Below are positions 51,616 through 60,302 of a stretch of DNA of 64,000 nucleotides, in pieces. Made by a program: the position numbers and the translations under genes. Location: positions 62,001 to 126,000 of the forward strand of contig NZ_JAGPXX010000008.1 of assembly GCF_018070345.1 (NCBI RefSeq), written 5' to 3'. The notes under the pieces were generated by a model that saw nothing but the letters and a program-made list of their open reading frames with translations, was not told the origin of the DNA and ran no database searches. Within the stretch, counting starts at the first letter, position 1. Each line of letters begins with the position of its first letter. This DNA comes from Streptomyces sp. F63. Its GTDB lineage: Bacteria; Actinomycetota; Actinomycetes; Streptomycetales; Streptomycetaceae.

Positions 51616-51930
51616 CTAGCCTCGCCGGTTCCGCGCCGCGTACGCGACGAACTCGCCCCACGCGGAGGCGGACAGGGCGAGCTGAGGGCCCTGCACATTC
51701 TTGGAGCCCCGGACGTGGACGGTGCCGGGGCAGGCGGCGACCTCTACGCAGTCATCCCCGCTGCCGCCGCTGTGGTTTGACTTGCGCCAGGGGGTGGCGA
51801 CCTCGACACAGTCGCCGTCACCACCACTGCTATGACTCGATTTGCGCCAGGAGAGGGCGACTTCCACGCAGTCGCCGGAACCACTGCTGCTGTAGCTGCT
51901 CTTGAACCAGGCCAGTTCGTTGCTGCTCAT
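51616..51930 (-). CDS. DUF397 protein with triplicated N-terminal motif
   Basis: A 104-aa protein containing three consecutive copies of W-x-KS(S/N)-(Y/H)-S-x5-DCVEVA (at about residues 8-25, 28-45 and 48-66). Only the last is followed by the rest of DUF397 (VHVRGSKNVQGPQLALSASAWGEFVAYA). Normal DUF397 proteins have one copy (about 60-70 aa) and sit beside an XRE-family regulator, which is missing here. DUF397 partners with such regulators in Streptomyces development. ATG 51930 has GAGGAGCC upstream. Confidence 0.85.
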   Translation of the reverse strand: MSSNELAWFKSSYSSSGSGDCVEVALSWRKSSHSSGGDGDCVEVATPWRKSNHSGGSGDDCVEVAACPGTVHVRGSKNVQGPQLALSASAWGEFVAYAARNRRG

Positions 51931-52181
51931 ACGGCTCCTCGCATCCGCTGCAACAGGCTCACGGAGCCTTTTCCATCGTCCGTGCGGGTACGCGCACGGA
52001 GCGTACCGGCCGGGGATCTGGTGAGCGATGAAAACCGCTGGCCAGAAGCGTGCTCCCCCGAGCGGCCGACACCCACGGGAGTGGTCACCGTACGTGTGTT
52101 CCTGCGGCGTCGACCGCCCTCCGAAGCCCCGCTACGCGGGCTTCCGGCCGTATTGCCGCGCCTCTCGGCCCACCCGTACAT

Positions 52182-52195
52182 TGGGAGCGCTCCCA
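52182..52195. promoter_or_regulatory. CebR-type (LacI family) operator
   Basis: TGGGAGCGCTCCCA is a perfect 14-bp palindrome identical to the known CebR box of Streptomyces, which senses cello-oligosaccharides. It lies 136 nt before the SGNH hydrolase start, in the only plausible promoter region for that gene. Confidence 0.82.
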
Positions 52196-52330
52196 CACCC
52201 CCACCCCCGAGTCGCCGAGCGGCCCGCCCGCACCGGTCCACCGCTCCGCCGACAGCCCTCCGCGGCGGAGACCGACTCCGCGTGCCGCGATGTGCCGTCA
52301 GGGACTGAAGGAACGAAGGGAACGCCCCCC

Positions 52331-53146
52331 ATGACCAGAACACGGCACCTGCTCTCCGGCCTGGTCGCCCTTGCGGCGCTGCTCCTCGGCATGGCCTCCA
52401 CCGCCTCCGCCGCCCATGCCGACTCCGACGCGGCGCCCGTACGCGTCATGCCGCTCGGCGACTCGATCACCGACGGCTTCAACGTGCCCGGCGGATACCG
52501 CATCGACCTCTGGCAGAAGCTCGTCGCGGGCGGCCACGAGATCGACTTCGTCGGCTCCCAGGCCAACGGCCCCGGCAACCTCGGCGACCGCGACCACGAG
52601 GGCCACTCCGGCTGGACCATCGCCCAGATCGACAGCAACATCACCAACTGGCTGAGGACCTACGACCCCGACACGATCCTGCTGCACATCGGCACCAACG
52701 ACATGTACGGCGGCGACCCGGGCGGCGCGCCCGCGCGGCTGGCCACGCTGATCGACCGCATCACCGCCCAGGCGCCGGACGCTCACCTCTTCGTGGCGAC
52801 GATCGTGCCGCTGGCCTGGGGCGACCAGACCGTGCGGACGTTCAACGCGGCCATCCCGGGCATCGTGCAGAGCAGGGCCGACGCCGGGAAGCGGGTCCAT
52901 CTGGTGGAGATGTACAGCAAGCTGACGACGGCCGACCTGGCCGACGGCGTGCATCCCAACGCCACGGGCTACAGCAAGATGGCCACCGCCTGGTATGAGG
53001 CCCTGCTGTCCGTGCCGGACAGCGTCGGCGCCGGCGACGGCGAACCGGCGGACCGGCCGGCGAAGGCGTGCGCCACGGCCGCCGGGTCCTCGGACGACCA
53101 TGGCGGGGCGGACGCCCGGAGGGAGCTGAGCTGCGCGACCCACTGA
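52331..53146 (+). CDS. Secreted SGNH/GDSL hydrolase (carbohydrate esterase-like)
   Basis: A 271-aa exported enzyme. A signal peptide (LLSGLVALAALLLGMASTASAAHA) ends near residue 30. The SGNH motifs are MPLGDSITDGF near 38-47, the GHSGWTI block, HIGTNDMYGG near 118 and the catalytic pair DGVHPNATGY near 205. These match family-3 carbohydrate esterases (acetylxylan esterases). The last 40 residues (EPADRPAKACATAAGSSDDH onward) have no counterpart and may come from fusion with flanking DNA. A CebR operator upstream links it to cellulose/hemicellulose use. Confidence 0.88.
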   Translation: MTRTRHLLSGLVALAALLLGMASTASAAHADSDAAPVRVMPLGDSITDGFNVPGGYRIDLWQKLVAGGHEIDFVGSQANGPGNLGDRDHEGHSGWTIAQIDSNITNWLRTYDPDTILLHIGTNDMYGGDPGGAPARLATLIDRITAQAPDAHLFVATIVPLAWGDQTVRTFNAAIPGIVQSRADAGKRVHLVEMYSKLTTADLADGVHPNATGYSKMATAWYEALLSVPDSVGAGDGEPADRPAKACATAAGSSDDHGGADARRELSCATH

Positions 53147-53148
53147 TC

Positions 53149-53226
53149 CCGGACTCCTTCGATCGCGGTCTCCACGAGCGCGGTCACCGAGCCCACTCCG
53201 GACGGAGCGATGTCCCACCCGGGCAT
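53149..53226 (-). pseudogene. Possible 5' remnant of a WXG100-like DUF6507 gene
   Basis: On the minus strand, ATG 53226 with GGGGGATGAC upstream starts MPGWDIAPSGVGSVTALVET, resembling the N-terminus of DUF6507, an ESX-like WXG family in Streptomyces. The frame then runs into the 3' end of the SGNH hydrolase, so most of the gene is gone. Similarity covers only about 20 residues, so the call is tentative. Confidence 0.3.
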
Positions 53227-53637
53227 GTCATCCCCCAACTGCCTTGCCGCACGGCTTCGTCCGGCGCACCGATATGCGGCATCCGGGCACACACCGCAGT
53301 GAACGGCCGTCTCGCTGAGCGGAGTTGCAGCGGGTGGCGAGAAGAGCGGCCGGAAATCGCCACCCGGCGGCCGCCGGCTCGGTCCCATGGGTGGCACCCG
53401 CCGTGCGGCGCCTTCCGTCCGCGCGGCACGGGTGTCCCTGCGGGTCACCGTGCGGACGCCTGTCGGCCCGGCGGCGCTCCGCCGGGCCGGGTGCCCGGCC
53501 CCCGCCGGGACGCTCCGGGCGCGGCGCACCTGGCCAGGTCGGCGCGGCGGTGGGGCGTCCGCCCTGGAATCATGGAACCCGTGGGCGCGGGACGCGCGTG
53601 CGTGCGAGCAGTGAGCAGCGAGCGGTGAGGAGCCGGT
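53227..53637. other. Gene-free interval before methyltransferase
   Basis: About 410 nt without a credible gene. It may contain further debris of the truncated minus-strand gene. No clear promoter or terminator was recognised. Confidence 0.35.
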
Positions 53638-54246
53638 GTGGACGCCGAGGCGTGGGACGAGCGGTATCGCGGCAAGGAGCTGGTGTGGTCGGCCGGGCCC
53701 AACCGGTTCGTCGCGGAGGAACTGGCGGATCTGCCGCCGGGGCGGGCGGTGGACCTGGCCGCGGGCGAGGGCCGGAACGCCGTCTGGCTGGCGGAGCAGG
53801 GCTGGGACGTGGACGCCGTGGACTTCTCGGCCGTCGCCCTGGAGAAGGCCGAGCAGATGGCCAGGGAGCGCGGTGTGGCGATCCGCACCGTGAGCGCCGA
53901 TGTGACGGAGGCCGGGAGCGTGCTCGCCCAGGCGCCCCTGTTCGACCTGGCGCTGATCGCCTATCTGCATCTGCCCTGGCCGCGGATGGAGGAGGCTCTC
54001 CGGCTGGCGGCGACCTCCGTGCGGCCCGGCGGGACCCTGCTGCTCGTCGGCCACCACGCGGACAACATCGGCCGGGGACACGGCGGTCCGCAGGACCCGG
54101 ACGTGCTCTACACCGCCGAGCAGGTGGCCGACGCGTGGCAGTCGTACGCGCGGATCCTCAAGGCGGAGGCCGTGGACCGGCCGGTGGAGACGGAGGAGGG
54201 GCCGCGCACCGCCATCGACGCGCTGGTGCGGGCGGAACGGACCTGA
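53638..54246 (+). CDS. Class I SAM-dependent methyltransferase (tellurite-resistance-like)
   Basis: A 202-aa Rossmann methyltransferase. The start VDAEAWDERYRGKELVWSAGPN and the SAM-binding VDLAAGEGRNAVWLAEQG (about 37-54), then VDAVDFSAVALEKAEQMA and LIAYLHLPWPRM, resemble TehB-type and small-molecule methyltransferases. GTG 53638 follows GAGGAG. TerC, another protein named for tellurite resistance, is the converging neighbour; the link is speculative. Confidence 0.86.
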   Translation: MDAEAWDERYRGKELVWSAGPNRFVAEELADLPPGRAVDLAAGEGRNAVWLAEQGWDVDAVDFSAVALEKAEQMARERGVAIRTVSADVTEAGSVLAQAPLFDLALIAYLHLPWPRMEEALRLAATSVRPGGTLLLVGHHADNIGRGHGGPQDPDVLYTAEQVADAWQSYARILKAEAVDRPVETEEGPRTAIDALVRAERT

Positions 54247-54500
54247 CGGCGGACGGTGGCGGTAGGCGGTAGGTGCAGGTGGTAGGTGGTGGTGGTGGAG
54301 GACACTGCGCCCCCGGCCCTCGCCCCGCTCGGCCCCGGACGGCGGAGCCCGGGTCCGCGGCGCCGCCCCGGCGGCCCGGCTCTCCGTCACACCGGCGCCG
54401 TGCTGCTGCCGTGCGGCCGAGCCGTGCTGCCGGCTGCGGACGGGCACGAGCCGTGCGGCGGAGTGCGGCGAAACGTGTCCGGTCGGTGGCCGGCGGCCGG

Positions 54501-55574
54501 TCAGCTCTCGTGGGAACCGGACGCCCGGCCCGTATCGCCGCCGGCCGACGCGTCCGGGCCGTCGGCCGGCCCACCGCCCTCCGGCCCGCCGCCCTCCGGC
54601 CCGCCGCGCTCCGGCGCGCCGTTCCCCGTCCCGTCGTCCCCCGTCTCGCCCCGGGTCGCCGCCAGGGACCAGACGATCGAGACGGTGACGGTCAGCACGA
54701 TGAAGCCGAGGGTGACGGGGATGGGCAGTTTGCCGACCGGGGTCTCCGACAGGATGAGCTTGACCCCGGCGAAGGCGAGCAGCACGGCCAGCCCGTAGTG
54801 CAGATAGCGGAAGCGGCGCAGCAGGCCGGCGAGGAGGAAGTACAGGCTGCGCAGGCCCAGAATGGCGAAGGCGTTGGCCGTCCACACCAGGAAGGTGTTC
54901 GTGGTGATCGCCAGGATGGCGGCCACCGAGTCGATGGCGAACACCAGGTCGGTGGCTTCGATCGCGACGAGGGCGACGAACAGCAGGGTCACCGCGCGGC
55001 GGCCGTTCACCCGGACAACGAACCGGTCACCGTGGAACGCGGGATCGGTCGGCACGATCCGCCGGACGAGACGCACGACCGGATTGCGGTCCGGGTGCAC
55101 TTCCGTGTTGTGCGAGACGGCCATCTTGTAGCCGGTCCAGATGAGGAACGCGCCGAACACGTAGGCGGTCCAGAAGAAGACCTCCAGCAGTTCGGCACCG
55201 ACGAAGATGAACACCAGACGGGCCCCGAGCGCGCCGATCACCCCCCAGAACAGGACCTTGTGCTGGTAGGCGTCGGGGACGCCGAAGAACGAGAACACCA
55301 GCGCGAAGACGAAGATGTTGTCGACCGACAGGGCTTTCTCGATCAGATAGCCGGCGTAGTAGGTCGTCGCCGCCTCCCCGCCCTGCCAGGCCCACAGGAT
55401 CAGACCGAAGGCCAGGCCAGCGGCGATCCACCCGGTGCTCCACAGGGCGGCCTCACGGAAGCCGATGACATGGCTGTCGCGGTGCGCGAGCAGGTCGACG
55501 GCCAGCATCACCCCGATGGCGGCGGTCAGCGCGGCCCACACCCACAGCGGCGCGGTGAAGGTCAGGTCGTTCAT
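54501..55574 (-). CDS. TerC-family integral membrane protein
   Basis: A 357-aa protein with about nine transmembrane helices. Conserved acidic membrane motifs of TerC/Alx are present: EKALSVDNIFVFALVFSFF near residue 80 and EATDLVFAIDSVAAI near 205. TerC/Alx proteins are implicated in manganese export, pH response and metallation of secreted proteins. The C-terminal 45 residues are a Gly/Pro/Glu-rich cytosolic tail. ATG 55574 has GGAGAGCC upstream. No manganese riboswitch is evident in the 5' region. Confidence 0.9.
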   Translation of the reverse strand: MNDLTFTAPLWVWAALTAAIGVMLAVDLLAHRDSHVIGFREAALWSTGWIAAGLAFGLILWAWQGGEAATTYYAGYLIEKALSVDNIFVFALVFSFFGVPDAYQHKVLFWGVIGALGARLVFIFVGAELLEVFFWTAYVFGAFLIWTGYKMAVSHNTEVHPDRNPVVRLVRRIVPTDPAFHGDRFVVRVNGRRAVTLLFVALVAIEATDLVFAIDSVAAILAITTNTFLVWTANAFAILGLRSLYFLLAGLLRRFRYLHYGLAVLLAFAGVKLILSETPVGKLPIPVTLGFIVLTVTVSIVWSLAATRGETGDDGTGNGAPERGGPEGGGPEGGGPADGPDASAGGDTGRASGSHES

Positions 55575-56032
55575 GGCGGTCGGCTCTCCTCGGCCTCTCG
55601 GTCGTTCCCCTCGGTCGCTCTGTATTCCCCCGTCGCGGGTCCTCCGGATCCCCGGATCTCCCGGATTCCCGTGAGGACGCGTGGGGGTGACCGCTCGGGT
55701 CGGGCCTGCGTGACGAGGGCGGTACGGGCCTCATCGTCACCCGGAGGGCCCGGGCCTCCCCGGTGGATCACCGGCCGTCCGTCCGATGCCGTAACGCCGT
55801 GGCGCCCTGCCCCCCCCTCGTGCCCCGGCGCCGCGGGCGTACACCGCCGATGCCTTTCGCACGGTCACGCCCACGGCGTAGCGCCGCGATCCAGTGGCGC
55901 GGGCCGCGCCGCGCGCCGAGGAGAGAAGACGGCCTCCCCGCCCGGCTCCCCGCCGCCCCCGTCGCGCGGGCAGCGCTTCGTAGCCCGGACGACACATACG
56001 GCGCCGCCCGGACACAGCCGCTTTACACCGGA

Positions 56033-56048
56033 GCAACTGCCGGGAAAC
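56033..56048 (+). promoter_or_regulatory. Partial GlnR-box-like site upstream of glnII
   Basis: GCAAC (56033-56037), six bases, GAAAC (56044-56048) fits one half of the GlnR pattern with one mismatch, 128 nt before glnII. Flanking half-sites are poor (TTTAC before, TTGCG after). The remaining 5' region (55575-56032) contains no gene. Confidence 0.5.
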
Positions 56049-56175
56049 GGCCCGTTGCGATGCTGCCGCCGAGGGGACCGGGACGGGGTGCCCCCGTGCG
56101 GAGCCGCGCGGGAGACGCGCTTCCGGGACCCGCACCCGCTGTCGTCCGCACCCGCACCCGCACGAGGGGGACCAC

Positions 56176-57195
56176 GTGACCTTCAAGGCCGAGTACATCT
56201 GGATCGACGGGACCGAGCCGACCGCGAAGCTCCGCTCGAAGACGAAGATCCTCGCCGACGGCGCCGAGCCGCCCGTCTGGGGCTTCGACGGGTCCAGCAC
56301 CAACCAGGCCGAGGGCCACGCCTCGGACCTCGTCCTGCAGCCCGTCTTCTCCTGCCCGGACCCGATCCGCGGCGGTGATGACATCCTCGTCCTGTGCGAG
56401 GTGCTGCACACGGACCTGACTCCGCACGCCTCGAACACCCGTGCCCTGCTGCGCCCGGTGGCAGAGAAGTTCGCCGCCCACCAGCCGGTCTTCGGGATCG
56501 AGCAGGAGTACACGTTCTTCCAGGGCAGCCGGCCCCTGGGCTTCCCCGAGAACGGCTACCCGGCCCCGCAGGGCGGCTACTACTGCGGTGTCGGCGCCGA
56601 CGAGATCTTCGGCCGGGAGATCGTCGAGAAGCACCTGGACAACTGCCTGACGGCGGGCCTGGGCATCTCCGGCATCAACGCCGAGGTCATGCCCGGCCAG
56701 TGGGAGTTCCAGGTGGGCCCGCTGTCGCCGCTGCAGGTCTCGGACCACATGTGGGTGGCCCGCTGGCTGCTGTACCGCACGGCCGAGGCGTACGGGATCT
56801 CCGCGACGCTGGACGCCAAGCCGGCGAAGGGCGACTGGAACGGCGCGGGCGCGCACACCAACTTCTCGACCAGGGCGATGCGCGAGGGCTACGAGCCGAT
56901 CATCACGGCCTGCGAGGCGCTGGGGGACGGCGACAAGCCGGCCGTGCACGTCAAGCACTACGGCGTCGGCATCGAGGCCCGGCTCACCGGTCTCCACGAG
57001 ACGGCGCCCTGGAACGAGTACAGCTACGGCGTGTCCGACCGCGGCGCTTCCGTCCGCATCCCGTGGCAGGTCGAGGTGGACCGCAAGGGCTACATCGAGG
57101 ACCGCCGCCCGAACGCCAACTGCGACCCGTACGTGGTGACCCGGCTCATGGTCGACACCTGCTGCACCGCGCTGGAGAAGGCCGGCCAGGTCTGA
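56176..57195 (+). CDS. glnII: Glutamine synthetase type II (eukaryotic-type)
   Basis: A 339-aa GSII, the heat-labile octameric/decameric isozyme typical of Streptomyces, Frankia and rhizobia. Diagnostic blocks are FKAEYIWIDGTEPTAKLRSK at the start, WGFDGSSTNQAEG near 34-46, FGIEQEYTFF near 105, PGQWEFQVGP and NGAGAHTNFSTRAM. No adenylylation Tyr motif is present. GTG 56176 has GAGGGGGACC upstream. It does the same reaction as GlnA at 24.5 kb but is probably expressed under nitrogen limitation through GlnR. Confidence 0.95.
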   Translation: MTFKAEYIWIDGTEPTAKLRSKTKILADGAEPPVWGFDGSSTNQAEGHASDLVLQPVFSCPDPIRGGDDILVLCEVLHTDLTPHASNTRALLRPVAEKFAAHQPVFGIEQEYTFFQGSRPLGFPENGYPAPQGGYYCGVGADEIFGREIVEKHLDNCLTAGLGISGINAEVMPGQWEFQVGPLSPLQVSDHMWVARWLLYRTAEAYGISATLDAKPAKGDWNGAGAHTNFSTRAMREGYEPIITACEALGDGDKPAVHVKHYGVGIEARLTGLHETAPWNEYSYGVSDRGASVRIPWQVEVDRKGYIEDRRPNANCDPYVVTRLMVDTCCTALEKAGQV

Positions 57196-57234
57196 CACCG
57201 ACCGGCTCCGGCCCGCCTTCTCCCCGGGGTACGG

Positions 57235-57270
57235 CGATGGGCGCCCGCAGGCACCGGCGGGCGCCCATCG
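57235..57270 (+). terminator. glnII terminator
   Basis: CGATGGGCGCCCGC and its complement form a near-perfect 14-bp stem around AGGCACC, starting 39 nt after the glnII stop. Confidence 0.82.
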
Positions 57271-57326
57271 CGCTGCCGGGGCGGCCCCGGCACCGCCGCG
57301 GCGCCGGCAGCAGCCCGCGCGGCGGC

Positions 57327-57371
57327 CCCGCTTCGTACGCTCCGCCGACGGGCGGTCCGTACGAAGCGGGG
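57327..57371. terminator. Terminator of the PepSY gene (bidirectional)
   Basis: CCCCGCTTCGTACG (57327-57340 region) pairs with CGTACGAAGCGGGG (57358-57371) around an 18-nt loop, 36 nt beyond the minus-strand PepSY stop. Confidence 0.75.
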
Positions 57372-57406
57372 TCCTGCGCTCCGGCGCCGGCCGGCCGTGC
57401 CGCGGG

Positions 57407-59170
57407 TCAGGACCGGCCCGCCGCCTCCGCCCGGCGCCGGGCGAGCACCCCGGCGGCCAGGTCCACCGCCAGGAACAGGACCAGCCCCAGCCCGAACAGC
57501 GGGACGAACCAGCCGAGCAGCACCGCCGCCACCAGCACCACCAGCGCCCCCGGGGACGCCTTGCGCCAGGCGCCGCGCGGCATCGGCCGGCCGACGCCGA
57601 AGCGGGTGGCGCCGCGCGTGGGGCGGCGCTGCCACCACATCCGGTAGCCGTACACGATCAGCACGACCAGCCCCGCCATCAGGGCGATCAGCACCAGCTG
57701 GTTGGGCAGCCCCAGGAAGAGGCCCATGTGGGCGTCGATGCCGATCCGGGTCAGCCGGGCGAGCACCGGGTAGTCGGCGAACGCCAGGGTGTCCACGACC
57801 TCACCGGTCGCCGGGTGCACGGACACCGAGTCGAAGTGCACCGGCCACTGCTTGTCGTTCTCCGCGACGACGTAGGCGGCCTTCTCGTCGGCCGGCAGGC
57901 TGATCACCAGGGACTCCGACACGCCCTGCTCGCGGGCCGTGTCCACGAGCCGGTCCAGACCGATGTCGCCGCCCGCGCCCGGCTGGTGGCCGCCTTCGCC
58001 GTGCGCGGCGCCGTGGCCGTCGTGGCCGCCCGTCCCGGTGCCGGCCGCCGGGTCCACGGTGGCGGCGACCGAGGGTGTGGTGGCGCGCAGTTGTTCGCGC
58101 AGCAGGGCGACGTTCTCGCCCGCGTAGGTCGACCAGGTCAGCCCGGTCGCGGAGAGGAACAGCAGGCCCAGCAGGGACCAGACCCCGATCGTGCCGTGCC
58201 GCGACATCGTGCGCCGCCGCCCCGTCAGCCCCCGCTCGGGCAGCAGCAGACCGCGCGCGCCGCGCGTGGAGCGGCGGCGCCGCAGCCACAGCAGCAGACC
58301 GCCGAGCGCGACGACCCACAGCCAGCTCGCGGCCAGTTCGCTGTAGAGCCGCCCCGGTTCGCCCAGGTGCAGATGGCGGTGGAACTCCGATATCCAGGCG
58401 CGCACGGGGAGCGCTCCGGAACTGCCGTAGCTGACGAGCTCGCCGCGCACCTCGGCGGTGTACGGGTCGACGAACACGGCCGTCGACTTGCTCTCCCCCA
58501 GCTCCGGGGCCTCGAACAGGACCCGGGTGGTGGCCCCGTCCCCGGGGGACGGCCACACCTTGCTGAGCGTACGGCCGGGATACTCCTCAACGGCCGCCCC
58601 GACCTGCTGGGACAGCGGAAGGGCGGCCTTGCCCTCGGGCACGGGAACGGTCAGCTCGTCGGCGTAGATCACCTTCTCCAGCGGGTACGAGGCCGCGTAC
58701 AGCAGCCCGGTCACGGCGGCGATCAACAGGAAGGGCGCGACGAGGAGGCCCGCGTAGAAGTGCATCCGCAGCACGAGCGGGCGCAGGCTGCCCCGGGACG
58801 GGGCGGGGGCGCGGGAGGGGGACGGGGACGGGGACGGGATGGTGCCGCCGTCCTGCCGGGCCGCTGCGGGCGGTTCTCCCACCGCCTCGGCGTCGTCCCC
58901 GTGAAGTGCGCCGGGCTCGGCGGCGGGGGCGGGACCGGGGGCGGGCGCGGGGGTTCCGGCCTTCGCCGTGGCGGCCGGCGGGGCGGAACCCGCCTCGCCG
59001 GTGGCCGCGGTGTCAGCGGCTTGCGCCTGCACGGCCGTTGAGGTGCCCGCGGTGGCCGTGCCGGTGGCCGCGGGAGCGGCGGCCGTGGGGGCCGCCGCGG
59101 TGGTCCGGGAGCCGGTGTCCGGCGGAGCGGGCCGGCCGGTGGCCGGCTCGGCGGGATCGTCGATGGACAT
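57407..59170 (-). CDS. PepSY-associated transmembrane protein
   Basis: This 587-aa membrane protein is preceded by about 125 disordered Ala/Thr/Pro residues. The PepSY_TM core begins with LRPLVLRMHFYAGLLVAPFLLIAAVTGLLYA (conserved membrane His). SEFHRHLHLGEPGRLYSELAASWLWVVALGGLLLWL, SRHGTIGVWSLLGLLFLSATGLTW and GIDAHMGLFLGLPNQ carry further haem- or metal-ligand-like His residues. An extracytoplasmic loop has GGHDGHGAAHGEGGHQPG. Such proteins are linked to iron reduction or metal handling. ATG 59170 is chosen over upstream shadow frame. A related membrane gene lies upstream. Confidence 0.87.
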   Translation of the reverse strand: MSIDDPAEPATGRPAPPDTGSRTTAAAPTAAAPAATGTATAGTSTAVQAQAADTAATGEAGSAPPAATAKAGTPAPAPGPAPAAEPGALHGDDAEAVGEPPAAARQDGGTIPSPSPSPSRAPAPSRGSLRPLVLRMHFYAGLLVAPFLLIAAVTGLLYAASYPLEKVIYADELTVPVPEGKAALPLSQQVGAAVEEYPGRTLSKVWPSPGDGATTRVLFEAPELGESKSTAVFVDPYTAEVRGELVSYGSSGALPVRAWISEFHRHLHLGEPGRLYSELAASWLWVVALGGLLLWLRRRRSTRGARGLLLPERGLTGRRRTMSRHGTIGVWSLLGLLFLSATGLTWSTYAGENVALLREQLRATTPSVAATVDPAAGTGTGGHDGHGAAHGEGGHQPGAGGDIGLDRLVDTAREQGVSESLVISLPADEKAAYVVAENDKQWPVHFDSVSVHPATGEVVDTLAFADYPVLARLTRIGIDAHMGLFLGLPNQLVLIALMAGLVVLIVYGYRMWWQRRPTRGATRFGVGRPMPRGAWRKASPGALVVLVAAVLLGWFVPLFGLGLVLFLAVDLAAGVLARRRAEAAGRS

Positions 59171-59564
59171 GGGGGTTGGCCTCACTTCGGGGTCGGCCGC
59201 GGGTGCGCGGAGGCGCGCGGGCGCGGCGCGAGGAGCGGAGGGCGGGCAGCCGCCGGCCCGGCGGGGCGCGGTGGGGACCGGCCGGGCCGGTGCCGGAAAC
59301 ACCGGTGCGCGGCCGGCTCGTCGTCCGGCGGGGTCTCCACCGCCGCGGGCCGTACCGGACTGCCCGGAGGAACCGCGGGCCGCCCGGACGGCGGCTCCGC
59401 GCAGACGGGGCAGGCCACGTCCCCTGCCTCCCGCACCCGCACGACGGCGCAGCGGCACCAGCGCCCGGAGGTCCCGGCGGCCCGGCGGCCGCTGCGGAAC
59501 GGGCGGGTGTGACGGGGGCCTGCGGCCGCCGGTACGGCACCGCGCGGTGCACGGCGCGCGGCCG
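59171..59564. other. Interval between PepSY gene and membrane gene
   Basis: 394 nt. A minus-strand frame at 59182-59442 encodes an 86-aa CPVCAEPPSG-containing peptide, but its Pro/Arg/Ala content is that of GC-rich shadow and no ribosome site is seen, so it is not called as a gene. Confidence 0.35.
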
Positions 59565-60290
59565 TCAGGCCGGTGTCCCGCCGAGCGCGGCGCGGACGGC
59601 GTACGGGGTGGGGTGAGGACGGGGCCGGGTGCGGGGCGGCGGCCCGCGCCGGGAGAGGACGTGTGCCAGCAGGGCACCCCGCAGCCGGAGGGCCGCCTCC
59701 CCGTACGGCAGCGGCGGCCGTACCGGGCGCGGAGCGGCCGGGGTTCCGTACCGGGCGGCGCGGAGCAGCGTCCGCAGCGGCATCAGGGCCAGGGAGCCCA
59801 GGCAGCGCAGCAGCCGGAAGAAGACGGCCTCGCCCCGCCAGAGCCAGACGGCGCAGCAGAGCGCGGCGAGGAGGTGGGCGGCGAGCATGGCGAGGGTGGC
59901 GTGCTCGGAGTGCTCGCCCGGGGCGGCGAGGCCGGTGAACTGCCCCGCCGCGCCACCGTCGTTCCCGGTTCCGCTCGCGCCGGCGCCGGCTTCGGGCAGG
60001 GTGCCGACCGGCGTCCGGCGATGGGCCGCCGGGGTGCCGGGGCCGTCGGTGAAGATCAGGTGCAGGACGGCCTGGACGGCCAGCAGGGTGCCGGCGATGG
60101 AGAGGACGCCGCGGCGCCGCCCTCCGGCCAGCCAGGCGACGGTTCCGGTGATGCCGATTGCGGCCAGCAGGGCGGGGAGCGGGATGTCGTGACCGGACAT
60201 CACGGCGTGCCCGGTGGCGGCGAGCACGACGGAGACGGCCGCGAAGAGCGCGGCCCGCAGAAGGCGCGTCAGCGATCTGTCCGCCGTCAT
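59565..60290 (-). CDS. Integral membrane protein with His-rich loops (241 aa)
   Basis: Four to five hydrophobic helices: AALFAAVSVVLAATGHAVMSGHD, ALLAAIGITGTVAWLAGG, GVLSIAGTLLAVQAVLHLIFTDG and TLAMLAAHLLAALCCAVWLW. Histidines cluster at membrane edges (GHAVMSGHD, GEHSEHATLAMLAAH), suggesting metal contact. The C-terminal 60 residues are Arg/Pro-rich. ATG 60290 or 60302 could start it. It precedes the PepSY gene on the same strand and may form a metal-related pair. Family not identified. Confidence 0.72.
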   Translation of the reverse strand: MTADRSLTRLLRAALFAAVSVVLAATGHAVMSGHDIPLPALLAAIGITGTVAWLAGGRRRGVLSIAGTLLAVQAVLHLIFTDGPGTPAAHRRTPVGTLPEAGAGASGTGNDGGAAGQFTGLAAPGEHSEHATLAMLAAHLLAALCCAVWLWRGEAVFFRLLRCLGSLALMPLRTLLRAARYGTPAAPRPVRPPLPYGEAALRLRGALLAHVLSRRGPPPRTRPRPHPTPYAVRAALGGTPA

Positions 60291-60302
60291 GGTGAGATGC
60301 AT

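Noticed and set aside
53040..53146. SGNH hydrolase tail as a functional binding domain
   Set aside because: The 40 extra residues are charged and low-complexity with no module features; readthrough into deleted neighbouring DNA is simpler.
55575..55800. yybP-ykoY manganese riboswitch upstream of the TerC gene
   Set aside because: The conserved paired elements of that aptamer could not be recognised in the 5' region.
59182..59442. 86-aa CPVC-containing minus-strand ORF as a real gene
   Set aside because: Pro/Arg-rich shadow composition, no ribosome site and no overlap or spacing that suggests an operon.
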